A stretch of DNA of 64,000 nt, from NCBI RefSeq assembly GCF_003171515.1, contig NC_089399.1:3162001-3226000 (forward strand), given 5' to 3'. The notes beneath the pieces are model-generated. The model was not told the DNA's origin. It was given only the letters and a program-made list of their open reading frames with translations, and did no database searches. The DNA comes from Pyrenophora tritici-repentis (lineage: Eukaryota; Ascomycota; Dothideomycetes; Pleosporales; Pleosporaceae). Both the position numbers and the translations under genes were made by a program. Position 1 is the first letter of the stretch, and every line of letters begins with the position of its first letter. Positions 1 to 11,629 of this stretch are shown piece after piece.

Positions 1-757
1 GATAAGTCCATTCACGCAATGGGATAAAATTCTAGAAGACGGTGTATTATTCGACGACGAACGCTACAAGGCTCTCCCAACCATGGCTGCAAGGAAAGAG
101 TGTTTCAACGAGTGGTCACGCGACAAAGCCCAGTTTCTCAAGGAAGAGAAAGCTCGACAATCGAAGCGCGACCCCCGGATACCATATCTTGCCATGTTGG
201 ATCGTTACGCAACACCAAAGCTCTACTGGCCTGAATTCAGGAGGAAATACAAGAAAGAGCCAGAAATGAGAGATACCAAGCTCTCCGACAAGGACAAGGA
301 GAAGCTATACCGCGATCACATCAAACGTCTAGCCATGCGATCATCAGAGCTCAAATCAGACCTATCCGCCCTCCTACGAGCACAGCCCCTTGCCCTACTC
401 AACCGCTCAACTACTCTAGATACTCTGCCTTCGGCTGTACTCAGCGACCTCCGCTTCATTTCCCTTCCCCCGTCAACTCGGGACTCCCTCATTACTACCT
501 ACATCTCCACCCTCCCACCTGCGCCCGAAGGCGTAGTCTACTCAGCCGAAGAAGAAGCCGAACGTGCGAAGAAATGGGCCGAAAGGGAAAGGAGAGAGAA
601 GGCGCTTGCAGACCGCGAACGCCGTGTTAGAGAAGAAAAGAGGAAACAGGAACGTGATTTGGAGTATGGTAAAGGACGGTTACGCGAGGAGGAAATGGAG
701 ATTGAAAAGGCGATGAATGTGGGCAAGGAGGGGCTGAAGGCGTATTTAAAAGAGTAG
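1..757 (+). CDS. FF-domain pre-mRNA splicing factor, Urn1/Prp40-like (3' end only)
   Basis: The reading frame is open from base 2 of the window, so the gene starts upstream and only its last ~250 residues are here. The segment opens inside an FF-type repeat (SPFTQWDKILED, then RYKALPTMAARKECFNEW), with the phenylalanines and tryptophans expected of FF domains. A second FF-like helical region follows, then a strongly charged Glu/Arg/Lys coiled-coil tail (about the last 75 residues), and it stops at TAG 755-757. FF proteins of this type (yeast Urn1, metazoan TCERG1) bind spliceosomal proteins and the RNA polymerase II tail in the nucleus. The ATG at 83 is internal to the repeat and is not the real start. 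WW domains, usual at the N-terminus of this family, would lie outside the window. Family assignment is fairly sure; the exact orthologue is not. Confidence 0.75.
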   Translation, partial: ISPFTQWDKILEDGVLFDDERYKALPTMAARKECFNEWSRDKAQFLKEEKARQSKRDPRIPYLAMLDRYATPKLYWPEFRRKYKKEPEMRDTKLSDKDKEKLYRDHIKRLAMRSSELKSDLSALLRAQPLALLNRSTTLDTLPSAVLSDLRFISLPPSTRDSLITTYISTLPPAPEGVVYSAEEEAERAKKWAERERREKALADRERRVREEKRKQERDLEYGKGRLREEEMEIEKAMNVGKEGLKAYLKE

Positions 758-3544
758 GTGGTTTCATGTGTAGGGATTTGTGGATATAATTAACTGGAAC
801 GAGAGAAAGCTGCCCACGTGTGTAGCCTTGAATCGCATCTTGATTCGATCACGTGTAAAATCACTTTAGTGACGTGGTTTGACTGAAGCGTCGTTGTCGT
901 AGATAGTACGTCACACACTGCTATACTTCTGAATTTGGTCCCCATCTCCGTTTTCCAAGACGGGAGACGAGTGGTTTAGTGTCTTTGGCTCGGCTTTATT
1001 ATTCAATTCTCCTCAAGAAGAATGACCAAGGTGGTGATGAAAGCGGATAACATGGATCAGTCTTCGCCATGAGATCTGTCCGAAACTGTCCCCTTTACTC
1101 TAAGCCTATGGATGACGATGAGCTGGGTGGTTTGGTCACGGGGGCAATCTCTGGGAGGATGCCTGCGTTACGTTGGAAAACGCTTTAAAACGCAAGGATA
1201 TGCGGATCACTATAGTGGGATCGTTTTTCTCTATAGATAAGACTGAATGCAGATTCTGTGATGAGGAAGTTGGATGCTGAGTATGTACGTGTGAGTTTTC
1301 CTCCCCTTTCCTCCTTTGGTTTTTAATGCGTGCAGCTTCGTTCCGCACCGGGTATCAAAGCCCTCACGTCACTGCCACCACCATAACGCAAATATACACT
1401 TACACAGAACCCTATTCCCAACCACGAGAAATCAGTACATCTCACATTGAGTTCCCGAGACAGTTGAAAAAAAGGTATCCATTGTTGTATTGTTTGTACC
1501 ACTCCAAGCATGCCCGGGCCACCATCAATGCACCTCAAAGACCCACCCCGGGGCCGTAAGCGCCCTAATGTGGAATTTAATGTTGCGAGTAAATATAATG
1601 AGCACTCAAAAAGTTGACAATGGGTAATGATTTGAGGTTGATCTCCTGGTGGCTCTCACGGGAGTACCCTCAGCGATCTCGACACGTCTTGGTGTTACTC
1701 TTCCATATTTGATGAGTGTAATACGTATGCTATGAGGAAGTACGGGCGTGATGGAGCAGGAGCACACTGGGGAGTAAGCACGAGGGAAGGACTTGGGAAG
1801 GAACATGTGGAGACGTGGCAGGAGGTTTGTACGGAGATCCTCTGAGCGGGAAGACAGCTTGATATTGGCTGGTTTGAGGCAGAGGTGCTTTCGTCTCATA
1901 GTGTAGAGAAGTATTAATTACACGTAGGGCTAATTTCATCACTTCCAAGTGTCTCGAGGCTCGAAACCATGATCGATTAAGTATGCATACTATGAGATTC
2001 CTAACCAAGTGCCTATGGTTTGCGCATGCGATAGCACTTTGCATACAGTTGGATCGGTCGAATACTTGTTCATATCTAATTCGCCGCACGGATTCAGATT
2101 GGAAAGTTTCCTCAAAGCATGAGAACAAGCAGACCAATCTTCTACACATCAACCTGCAAGATACTGAGAGGTAACATACACGTAGAGATTATAAGCCGTA
2201 CGATCAAACTAAAGTCAACATATGCAGTTTAAAGTCATCCAAAAATCCTCTAGTTTCACTTTATTCATCAACCTACAACTCACTATCGCGACCAGAAGCT
2301 TCACAGCTCACTCGCAAAACACCACTAACAAACAAAAAGAAACATGAATCCACCATCTCACTTTATGCAAGGCGACCCCAGTCAATAGCGCAGAAACTAA
2401 ACCACCTTGCTAACACCCGGGTGCTTAGAACCTTGAACGCGGCAATCGGGGATTCAAAATACTCCGAGTGGTTGCGTGAGTTGACCGGAAAAAAATACCG
2501 AGGAAAGTTTATCGGAGTAACATTTAACAAGCGCGTTCTCCCACGTGGCGCCGTTGCTTGTCGTTTCTTTTGCATGGAGCGGTTCTTCGGGAACAGCCGC
2601 AGTGCTAAATAGGCGGCTTGGTAGTGGAGTTGATGGTTTGTTGATGGTGTTCTTGGTCGTAATCATGCGATGGATTGTCTGGTGTCGTCGCGAGTTGGAG
2701 CAAGGAAAGACCTCATCATTAATGTCTAAAGCACTTGAGAGCTTGACCCAACAAACATCGCCGACAGATAATACGAAAACCCCATATCCGAGGTACCTAC
2801 TCACTATGAAGCCAAAAAAGGTGAAATCAGGGTGCTTATCCCAGCCCATGAGCGAGTCGGATAGAGCCCGCTAGGCCCCATGCCGGCGGCACGTTATCCG
2901 CCGATCACGGTAATTCAAGGCAATCATTTCTCGGTATCGGAAGATGCACCGACGATAGCGAGCATACCTCGCGCATAATTTCATCGGTCAGCAAACAACG
3001 CTTTGTTAGTCCAACGGTCGAAGCCAATATAACGCAACGGCGAGGCTCCGAGCTAGGGTCCGCGAGAACATATCCGGCTCCAGACACCATCTTAGCCGAT
3101 TTCCAAGACAGATGACGCACCCAGGACCCTTTAGCAAGGCGGCGAACGACGTCGTTATGTCCGCAAAATGACCCACCCCACTTTACGCATTCTGGACTCC
3201 AGACCGTGGTCGGTCGGCAGGACGGAAATGGGTCTAGTTACTTGCAGCGTGTTTGATCCTTCGTCGCACGCGTCGCTTTCACAAGTGCTTTCGTCTCTTC
3301 TTTTGAGAACACGCGCGGTATTGAGTAAACGATCAGATTTTGGTTGATAACGAGAATAGAGGAACACCTAACTGAGTTATATCCGAGCGGGAACTACTGT
3401 TGTCCCCAGAGTGGAGCTATCTTGAAAGACCCTTCATTCGCCAGTACCCCAGGTCCTGGATGAACGTCTTGCCGCGAGTCGCGTTCTGTGGAAAGAAAAG
3501 TGACGACAGCACTGGTCAAAATTGATACAACTAGGGGACTGAGC
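758..3544. other. Intergenic stretch, no supported gene
   Basis: About 2.8 kb between the FF-domain gene and the MFS transporter. Short open frames occur on both strands, but none shows a recognisable motif, a convincing exon chain or sustained coding character. Two CACGTG hexamers lie near 817 and 851 on either side of a short imperfect inverted repeat. They could be bHLH sites for the downstream end of the first gene, or chance. Confidence 0.5.
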
Positions 3545-6215
3545 ATGAGCTCAGCAGAGAAAGCGCACGAAGACAGTGGATCGAGCGAGAGGCAGACAAG
3601 AGATGACATCGCTGACGAAGCTGACGAAGAAAAGGCCATTGGATTCGATGGGGCGGATTATGTTTCAACCAAAGAGCAGGAAATTGGCGTGGCTGGCATG
3701 GACCGCAGCCGAAGCAGGCGTTCGCAAGACAACAGGAGCCTAAAGACTGTCAGATCACACCATTCAAGAGCTGGGGGAGATGGCTACACATGCCTCGACG
3801 CTGAGGCGAACAACCATGGAAGCAGCAGCAGGGCCAAGTCAGGCCCTGTGACTGAGCAGCCATATTTAGTCGGCTGGGATGGTGACGCAGACCCAGAGAA
3901 TCCCAGGAGTATGAGCAAGCTACGTCGATGGGCTATCGTGTTGATATGCGCGGCTAGTTCGCTTTGTGTGTACGTCTTTTGATCTTGTGAAGACCAAAAC
4001 TCGTGTAACATGGACACATGCACATGCTAATGATTATTCCCCAATTCAGGACATGCACTTCGTCGCTGTATACGTCAACGTATAGTCAGCTGGAGCCAGA
4101 GTTTGGGGCTTCCCGTCTAGTCTGCACACTTGGACTGTCCTTGTTTGTTGCAGGACTCGGCACAGGTCCGATGATTCTCAGTCCCCTCTCGGAAGTGCGT
4201 ACAACTGCCGGCACTCGCAGGATCGCCAGTGCATAGGGAAAAATATTGACTAACGCCGTGGCAGTTCTACGGGAGGAGGCCTATTTACATTTGCTCCTTT
4301 ACCTTCTTCCTCATCTGGCTGATTCCGTGCGCGCTGGCTCGAAATATCGAAACAATGCTGGTGGCGCGCTTCCTCGATGGTCTGGCTGGCTCAGCCTTCC
4401 TCAGTGTAGCCGGAGGAACTGTGGGCGACATGTTTGGAAAACACGTCAGTCCCTCCCCACAACCAGCTTACCACTTTTATTCTCTGACGCAATCATAGGA
4501 ACTATCAGCGCCTATGATGGTTTACACGGCCAGTCCGTTTGTAGGCCCAGAAGTCGGACCCCTGATAGCAGGGTTTATTGTTGAGAAGACTACGTGGAGA
4601 TGGTAAGTGCTTATTCAAGAGACCCACAGCCCCCCCGCCTTGCGACACTACACCTGCAGATCTGATGGCGTTGATTTCAAATGCAAACCGCATTCTGTGG
4701 CGTTCGTTCTCACGGCCAGAAAGATGGTCGTCTGCTTTGCCACGGTAATGGGCGGTGTGTTGACATCAAGTCAGGTGTTTCTACGTGCTCATCATCTGGT
4801 CTGGAGTCCAGGTAAGGTTGTGCTGCACACCATGTGCGCCAGAGACTAATGCTAGCCTTGTAGCTTTGCCTAATCGTCCTGTTCGTGCCTGAGACGTATC
4901 ACCCTGTCCTTCTCCGCCGGAAGGCGATTCGACTGCGAGGAGAAACCGGCAACTCAGAGTGGATAGCGCCGATTGAGAAGATGGACAGATCGATTGCCAA
5001 AACAGTCTTGTGGTCATGCATCCGCCCGTTTCAACTCTTGATCTTTGAACCTATGGTGGGTCTTTTGCGCGATGTGGCCTTGATTGGTGGACTGACTGTC
5101 GTGCTGCAGTGTTTGAACCTCTGCATCCTGTCTGCCATTTTGTTGGGTATCCTTTACCTGTTCTTTGGCGCCTTTGGTCTCGTGTTTATTAACAACCACG
5201 GCTTTAGCATCTCGCAGCTGGGACTTTCATTCCTTGGCTTGTTGGTAGGTATGCTTACGGGGATTTCTACAGACCCCATCTGGAGGAAGATATATGGTAG
5301 GCTCGTGCGGCAACGCGAAGAGCAAGGAGGCGAGCCCGGTGGGTCGGAACCAGAGTTTCGGCTCCCTTCAACGATTGTAGGCGCTTGGGTGGTTCCCATT
5401 GCACTCCTTGGTAAGCTTTGACAAGGATGTGACTGTGGATAATTTCTAATCATACGTATGCAGGGTTTGGATGGACGACATACTCATCTGTGAGTTTAGA
5501 ATGATGCTACTATGGAAGCTTCTATAGCTAACACCCCGGTTTCTGCAGGTTCACTGGATAGGTACGACAGCATGGTGCATATTGTCGAGTCGCAATATTT
5601 ACTGACCATTACACGACAGTCCCAATGATTTTCTCAGCGCTATTTGGCCTTGGGTAAGACTTCTGTTTTTGGACAATGCCAGTGTCATGGATAAGAAAAG
5701 AACTGACGGTATTTGTGACGTAGGGTGATTTGGGTGTATTCAGGGGTCTTTACATTCCTCGTCGAGGCTGTGAGTTACCATGCACCGACATCGGACCAGG
5801 CTGCTGGGTACAAGATTCTGACCTCGCCGAACAGTACCCTGTCTACGCTGCGTCGGCTCTTGCGGCCAACAGCTTTGCGCGGTCGTACTTTGCTGCGGCA
5901 TTCCCGTAAGCCCAGGCCAAACGTTGGGGCAGACATGCTGACTAACCCATGACATAGACTATTTGGTGTTCAGATGTACAACAGTAAGTGTCTGCTAGGC
6001 GCACCATGATGAAAGAGCGGTCACTAAAGTGGAAAAGATCTCGGCTACCAGTGGGCAACGACTGTGCTCGCGTTCCTGGCACTGGCAATGGCACCGTAAG
6101 CAACCCGCGGCAGTGGCTACGGGATTCGACTAATGTATGCTGTTGCAGGTTTCCAATCTTGTTCTTTCGATATGGCAAGCGACTCAGGGGCTCCAGTCGC
6201 TATGCATCTGCATAA
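3545..6215 (+). CDS. MFS drug:H+ antiporter (DHA1-like), 15 exons
   Basis: Exons read as 3545-3969, 4050-4194, 4265-4444, 4499-4602, 4775-4811, 4864-5055, 5110-5410, 5464-5489, 5549-5561, 5620-5653, 5724-5769, 5835-5905, 5958-5983, 6038-6095 and 6149-6215, giving 574 residues. A ~125-residue hydrophilic, Ser/Arg-rich cytoplasmic N-terminus precedes the first membrane helix. The motif-A-like loop follows helix 2 as SPLSEFYGRRP, and an antiporter-type PxVGPxxGP motif follows in helix 5 (SPFVGPEVGPLIAG). Helices of the C-terminal half are clear up to the final FFRYGKRLR. Family members export drugs, polyamines or secondary metabolites at the plasma membrane. The ATG at 3545 is the first in frame. 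The 54-bp stretch 5056-5109 has no stop and is a multiple of three, but removing it restores a normal family sequence (FEPM-CLNLC). The gene stands alone, with no biosynthetic neighbours. Confidence 0.85.
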
Positions 6216-7946
6216 TGGTCGTGTCTGCGACGCGAGAGCATGTGGCAGAAATGAGTGGAGGGGGACTAAGAATAGCGAGTGACACGGCGTTTGCATGCCA
6301 TCATGTTTATTGAATCAAGGATTTTGCGCCCACACGTGAGACGACATGAAGCAAGTTGGCCGGACCTTTGTGCGACGGAACATGAGCGCCACGAGGGCGG
6401 CCACGCCAGCTCGAGGGACAAGGGGAACACAGAGAGCGAAGCGGTTGCGGATGGTGCCGTTGCCGAGGGGCGGAGGTGCCGCCGAGGTGTGAGGAAACGT
6501 GGTCGGCAAGCCAGCGACACGGGCGAGTGAGACGCTGAGGGCGACACAGAGGCTCGCGAAGCTGTAGACGAGCGACACGAGTAATCCATGGGAGCATGAG
6601 GGTCGGTCGCACCGAAGCCGGCCCCTCCCCATGGGCTGAGGCAGAGGGGGGAGTGTGAGTGAGTGAGTGGGTGATTTGGCCGCCATGCCACTTCTGCACG
6701 TCTGCCTCACAAAACTCACAGGCGATTATTGGACCTGAGGAGTGGGTGCACAATCGATAGTATATACTGCTAGGAATGGGGCAAGATTGTCCAGCGTGCG
6801 CGCGCAATACCGGTACAGGCGTGGTGTCTCAACTCGAATCAATCAATCTAACCATGTAATGAAGGATCATGACGACCAAGTGTGTGGAGAAGAAGCACAT
6901 GCGAGTGGCTGAAGTGGCATTCGATTGGTGACGAGAGTGGGAGGCCGTCGTGGGTCGTGTCACGGGAAGGTGGAAGGCTAGCGGCTAGCGGCTAGCGCCA
7001 AGCCCCAAGCACGCCCGTCTACCGGTCGACAGGGACCGAGGCAGGAGCTGCTGGTGCGCACTTGCCGCACCTGGGCAGCACCTTTCCCACAGCAAACCTC
7101 GACAGCCAATTGCGGGGAACCGCATCTGCGCGCAACTTGTAGAGAGCCCCAATACCGCACACGACCAGCGCCCCGACGCCTCGCCCTCTGTCAATCGCAC
7201 ACAGCGCTGCAGGTGCCCTGGACGCGACTCGAGCTCGTCAAACATCGCCTGTTCAGCGCTCGCCGCCATCGGTCGCGCCTGCCTCCAGCCCGGTCGATCC
7301 TGCCTCGCCAGCAGATTGCTCCTGCCCGGCCAGAAGAATCGCTCCCAGTGCTCGAGAGCGACTTGCCCTGTACGACAGAGCCGTCGCCTTACGGTGTCGC
7401 TACGGTGTCGCTACGGTGTCGCTCCTCCCCCGCTGTCACTGCTTCACTGCCACACACGCCGCCTCATCCTCCGCGGGCTCAGCTCCCGGCGTATCTTGTA
7501 GAACCACACCCGACTCCCAGCAGCATGGGCAGCGCGTCTCGGTAGCATCTCGCTATCAAACATGATTCTGTGTGCTCCTGGAATGCTCCCTCGATTGCAT
7601 GGACCCCGGCTCCGTACCACTACCGCACTGTCCCATACCTGCCCGCCGGATTGAGTGCCCTTCACTATCTGGGTCCCCTGCATTGCTCGCCATTGGAGCT
7701 GTCAGAGTGTCACGGCAGCGCCTGTTCAAGCAGCCAGCGCACGCGTGATCGCACTCCAAAACACGCAGCTGGAACGCCTCCACCCGTGCTCCCAAGACAC
7801 ATTGGCTGAACCGTTTTGCTGGGAACACCCCAAGAAGACTACTGACGGCTGCACGCAGCGCTGAGCGTGCCGTCCCCAGCGCCCCTACTAGTTCACAGCA
7901 GCAGTCCGTGCTCGGCCGCAGAGCCTGCGCTGCCTAGAGGGATATT
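6216..7946. other. Long GC-rich upstream region of acuK with short tandem repeats
   Basis: No protein-coding exon is supported here. The stretch probably holds the 3' UTR of the MFS gene (first ~100 bases) and the promoter and long 5' leader of acuK. It contains small tandem repeats: GGCTAGC-type units near 6978-6998 and a CGGTGTCGCTA unit repeated three times near 7391-7423. Many short frames overlap on both strands, as expected of GC-rich DNA poor in stop codons, so they are not called. Confidence 0.5.
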
Positions 7947-10173
7947 ATGACCACCCCAGACGCCGAAGATGCATCTCCCTCGCCGGAGTACAGGAGTGAT
8001 CAGGACGACGATATGGCTGCCGAACAGACTACAGACCGCCAGTCCGGCGATGCCTCGCCCACCCAGAAGCCTGCAAACGGCAAACCCAATGCAAAGGATC
8101 CTCTAAGACCACGGAGAAAGAAGGCGCGGAGGGCATGTTTTGCCTGCCAGCGCGCCCATCTGACATGTGGTGAGTATGGAGAGTTTGTAGTTGCCGTGTC
8201 GTTCTAGCGTGATCGACAGGTTTGCACAGTAGAAAACTAACGACTACAACAGGCGATGAAAGGCCGTGCGGCCGCTGCATCAAGCGAGGTCTCCAAGATC
8301 ATTGTATGGACGGCGTGCGAAAGAAGGCAAAGTACCTTCATGACGCACCAGATGGCTCTCTCATGCCCGGTGTGGGCGGCCACTACCCGTACATGAACGG
8401 AAACCGCCCAACACCACTTCCGGCTCAGGACACACATACAGTCTCTGTCTCTCCACAAAGCAACATGTACAATCAAGCCCAGCCACCGGCCGCATTCTAT
8501 CCGCCAAATTCGATACCAGGCCAACTACCCGTTACTCAGGACACGCGAGCTTTTAGCAACCAGCAGTCGCCGATATCACCGCCGTTTACCCAGGCCCACC
8601 ACGCTTCGGTGCAAAATGCAGGTGCGCCGAGTACCATGTCACAGGGTCAGCAAGGTATGCAACAGTTTGGACCCTTGTTCGACCCCAGCGACCCAGCCTT
8701 GTTCAATTTCGATATTTCCAGTCTGAACTTTGGGAACCACTATGGTGCGCTCGAGTTTGGCATGCTCGGCCACATGTCATCAGGTGCAGTCGAGACACCG
8801 CATGACAATAACCTGATGAACAACATGAGCGGTTCCGTGAACATGTATAATCAGCAAGTGCCGTCCGGTTACCCGGATCAAAATAATGCGGCCGCTATGG
8901 CATTCGGTCCGAATGGGCTCCCTGGCAGCGAATGGCAAGAGACGCAATCGCGGCAGGGAAGTATGCACGTTCACACGCCAAACAATACCTCGGGTAGCGG
9001 CAGTCACGACCACCACCCTCACCGAAATGACAGCCTCAATGGTCCTCACGCGTTTGCCATTGGCCAAGGACCAGCCACACATTCTACAGCAAGTCCGGCA
9101 TCCACCGATGCGTCTACGTACGAGGGTGATAATCCACTATCTACGGCAGCATTCTTTGCGAATGCTAATCGGCCGCATGCACAACGGTCACCCTTGGTCA
9201 GTCGGCCGCAACAGGAAAATAGGCCTCCAACCACAGCACTGCAATCAATACACGCAAATGGCATTCGTAAACGCCAACGAGATACCAAGAGCGTGTATCA
9301 AGGCATTACCAAGCCTTATGACTATGTTAAGGGCTATCATAGGCTGTATCAGCTGATTGACAAGAAGTACTCCAGGCCATGGGTCGCCAAAGCACAACAA
9401 TATCTACAAAATTACCGACCCGTTCTCTTACAAGTTCGTGAAGAGCTGAACCGAGACGATCTAATACACCAAGAAATGGGTCTACAACGCCATCTCATGA
9501 CACTTCAAGAGCACTTTGCCGAAGTAGGTACCCCCTTCCTCATCTGCCGGCGCTCAGGCGAGATCGTCGGTATAAACAAGGAATTCACCATCCTCACGGG
9601 CTGGAAACGCGATGTCCTTCTCGGCCACGAACCCAACCTCAACGTCAACCTCGGCACCAACCGCGAATCCAGCGAAAGCGATACCTCTACCCAAAACACA
9701 ACTCCTAACCTCTCAGCCCAAGACTCCGAGGGCGCTACCCCCAGCGTCAACATCATCGAGCTCATGGACGCAAGATCAGCCCTAGAATTCCTTCAGCACT
9801 TTTCTGAACTCTGTTATCAGGACCCACGCGGTTATGCTTCCCAACGTGTTAATATGCTGCGATATCAGACCAAAGCAGACGTTGACCGCATTCACAACAT
9901 GAAGAATGCAAGTTCTGGCGACGCGAAATTGGATCCATTGGTCAAGATGGAAGGCGGAGCTGTACATCAGGGTGAGAGTGCTATGCAGCGGCTTGGTGCC
10001 AAGAGCGGAATGGTCGATTGCATGATTTGGTGGCATATCAAGAGAGACATCTTCGATATGCCGGTGCTGGTTTGTATGAGTGTGAGTTTCCCCCTTTTTA
10101 CTATCCGAAATGATCAGATTGCTGATGTGTTTGTGTGTAGGTTATGCCTGTTCTTGATAAAGGTCTTCCATAG
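7947..10173 (+). CDS. acuK: Zn2Cys6 transcriptional activator of gluconeogenesis, AcuK/Ert1-like
   Basis: Exons 7947-8169, 8253-10081 and 10141-10173 give 694 residues. A Zn2Cys6 cluster lies at residues 64-92 (C64, C67, C74, C80, C83, C92), with the intron splitting it after C74, preceded by a basic RPRRKKARR stretch. The sequence after the cluster ([19 protein letters not shown]) is characteristic of AcuK/Ert1. A Gln/Asn/Pro-rich middle follows, then a conserved block from about residue 350 with a PAS-like segment ([17 protein letters not shown]). AcuK works with AcuM to activate gluconeogenic genes (PEP carboxykinase, fructose-1,6-bisphosphatase, malic enzyme) during growth on acetate-generating carbon sources, and affects iron uptake in some species. 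The last intron is placed because reading through it would give a long unrelated tail, while splicing gives MPVLDK and a stop at 10171. Convergent with the riboflavin kinase gene. Confidence 0.92.
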
Positions 10174-10878
10174 GCCTGAGAATGACGCTTACTGGATTCA
10201 TGAGCTCTACACTTCCTTCATCCCCCCATACCATTTTCTTCTACCCCATACCATTTAGTCTAACGAGAGACGCTTGTATACGCTTGGTACCGCAGAAACT
10301 GCACTACGTACGTTACACGAACCATGGACACGTATGCACGTACGTGCTATGATGTTTTGACGGAAGCGAGTGGTGGCGGTGGTGGTTAGTGGTGGCTGTA
10401 AAAAAGACAACCAAAAGTGTTTTTGCTTTCTCTGACGATTTGCTTTTTTGTTCTGGGTTCTCCTGGGAGAGCACATGCATAGGATACCTGGGCCGGGTCT
10501 CTCCGTTCTGTATACGAGGGACCTGCATATTCGGGGGAAACAGCGGATATGGCTTAATACGTGGTGGTCTTTTTTTTGTTTTGCTTTCCTGGTTTCCGGC
10601 GTTCTGATGGCGTTCGTTGGTGGAAATGTTTTCGAATGGCGCAATTGCAATCATGGATGGAGAATTAGACAAAGCCCACGCGCTTATACCAGTGTTCTCT
10701 CTTAGACCGAAGTAAATGGATATTTTCTAATTCTTCTTTCTTTCTCTCGGGTAGGGTGGGGTATGTGTTCACCTCTATCTTTGGTGTCATCTATTCTCTA
10801 CCGCCTGAAATCAATCATCTCTTTCCTCTCCTCTGATCAATTGAACATCTCACACACAAACCATAGGACCCCTCAGCC
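10174..10878. other. Convergent intergenic region between acuK and FMN1
   Basis: About 700 bases between the stop codons of two convergent genes; it should hold both 3' UTRs and terminators. Short T-rich and CT-rich tracts occur (10560-10590, 10730-10850). No gene is supported. Confidence 0.5.
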
Positions 10879-11629
10879 CTATTGCGCCGCACCCTCCTCC
10901 CCACCCTTCAACCACGCATCCCCCATCCACTTCTCATACCCCTCCCTCCCCAAACTCCTCCTCGCAACTCTGATATCCTCCCTAATATCCTCAACCAACG
11001 CCTCCTTACTAACATAATCATACTCGGGCCTGATAAACCCCATAATCAGCAAACTCAGCTCCGCACCATAAAAGTCTTTTTCAAAACTATGCAAAATGTG
11101 TATCTCGATCGACCGCTTCTCGTTCTTGTAGTACGGGTTGTAGCCAATGGACAGCACGGTGGGGTATACGGTTGAGGGCGTGGGGGTGGAAGACGAGTAT
11201 TCTAGGTCCGCAACCGCGTGCGAGGAGGAGCGCGTGGGGATGGATGTGTCGGATGTGGCGCTTGGGACGGATGAGGCGCTGGTTTGAGAGGGAATGGTCG
11301 ACGTGTCGAGCGTGCACCAGCCGTAGTATATTCCTGAATCTAGCGTGTCGTGGCCGCCTATGCTGAGGCCGGAGAGGGGGATGTTGGCTGTGGGGATGCC
11401 CAGCTGGTGGTGGGGTGGTTAGTGTTGCGCTGGGTTGCATTAAGAGAGTGATGGAGGAGTGTGTTGTGGTATTGCTGGGTATGATTCATCGGGAGGTGGT
11501 ATGTGATCTTACCTCTTTACTTCCGCGTCCAAAACCTTTGACTACGGGTCCTCGGAGCTTTATGGGGAATGGAGGTTGGGGTGTGTCGGGACCAGCGATT
11601 GGGTCGCGCGGACCGTCTGGACGACCCAT
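10879..11629 (-). CDS. FMN1: Riboflavin kinase
   Basis: Exon 1 is 11629-11513 and exon 2 is 11403-10879, separated by a 109-bp GT-AG intron; 213 residues, the usual size for a fungal monofunctional enzyme. It phosphorylates riboflavin with ATP to make FMN. The N-terminal barrel motif is seen ([28 protein letters not shown]), with the conserved PTAN that contacts the nucleotide and metal. The flavokinase core follows: [11 protein letters not shown], the catalytic-Glu region ([16 protein letters not shown]) and [19 protein letters not shown] low-complexity Ser/Thr insert of ~35 residues separates the two halves, as in other filamentous fungi. The intron falls between the glycine-rich motif and PTAN. 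The start is the only ATG preceding the conserved motif. Confidence 0.93.

Noticed and set aside
1323..1899. Overlapping short frames on both strands between the FF gene and the MFS gene
   Set aside because: No motif, no exon chain, and opposite-strand frames overlap each other, which is the pattern of chance openness.
6266..6807. Several 130-165 codon minus-strand frames in GC-rich DNA upstream of acuK
   Set aside because: Three frames are open together over the same bases with low-complexity products; explained by few stop codons in GC-rich sequence.
8237..9765. Minus-strand frames opposite acuK
   Set aside because: Shadows of a strongly supported gene; products have no motif.
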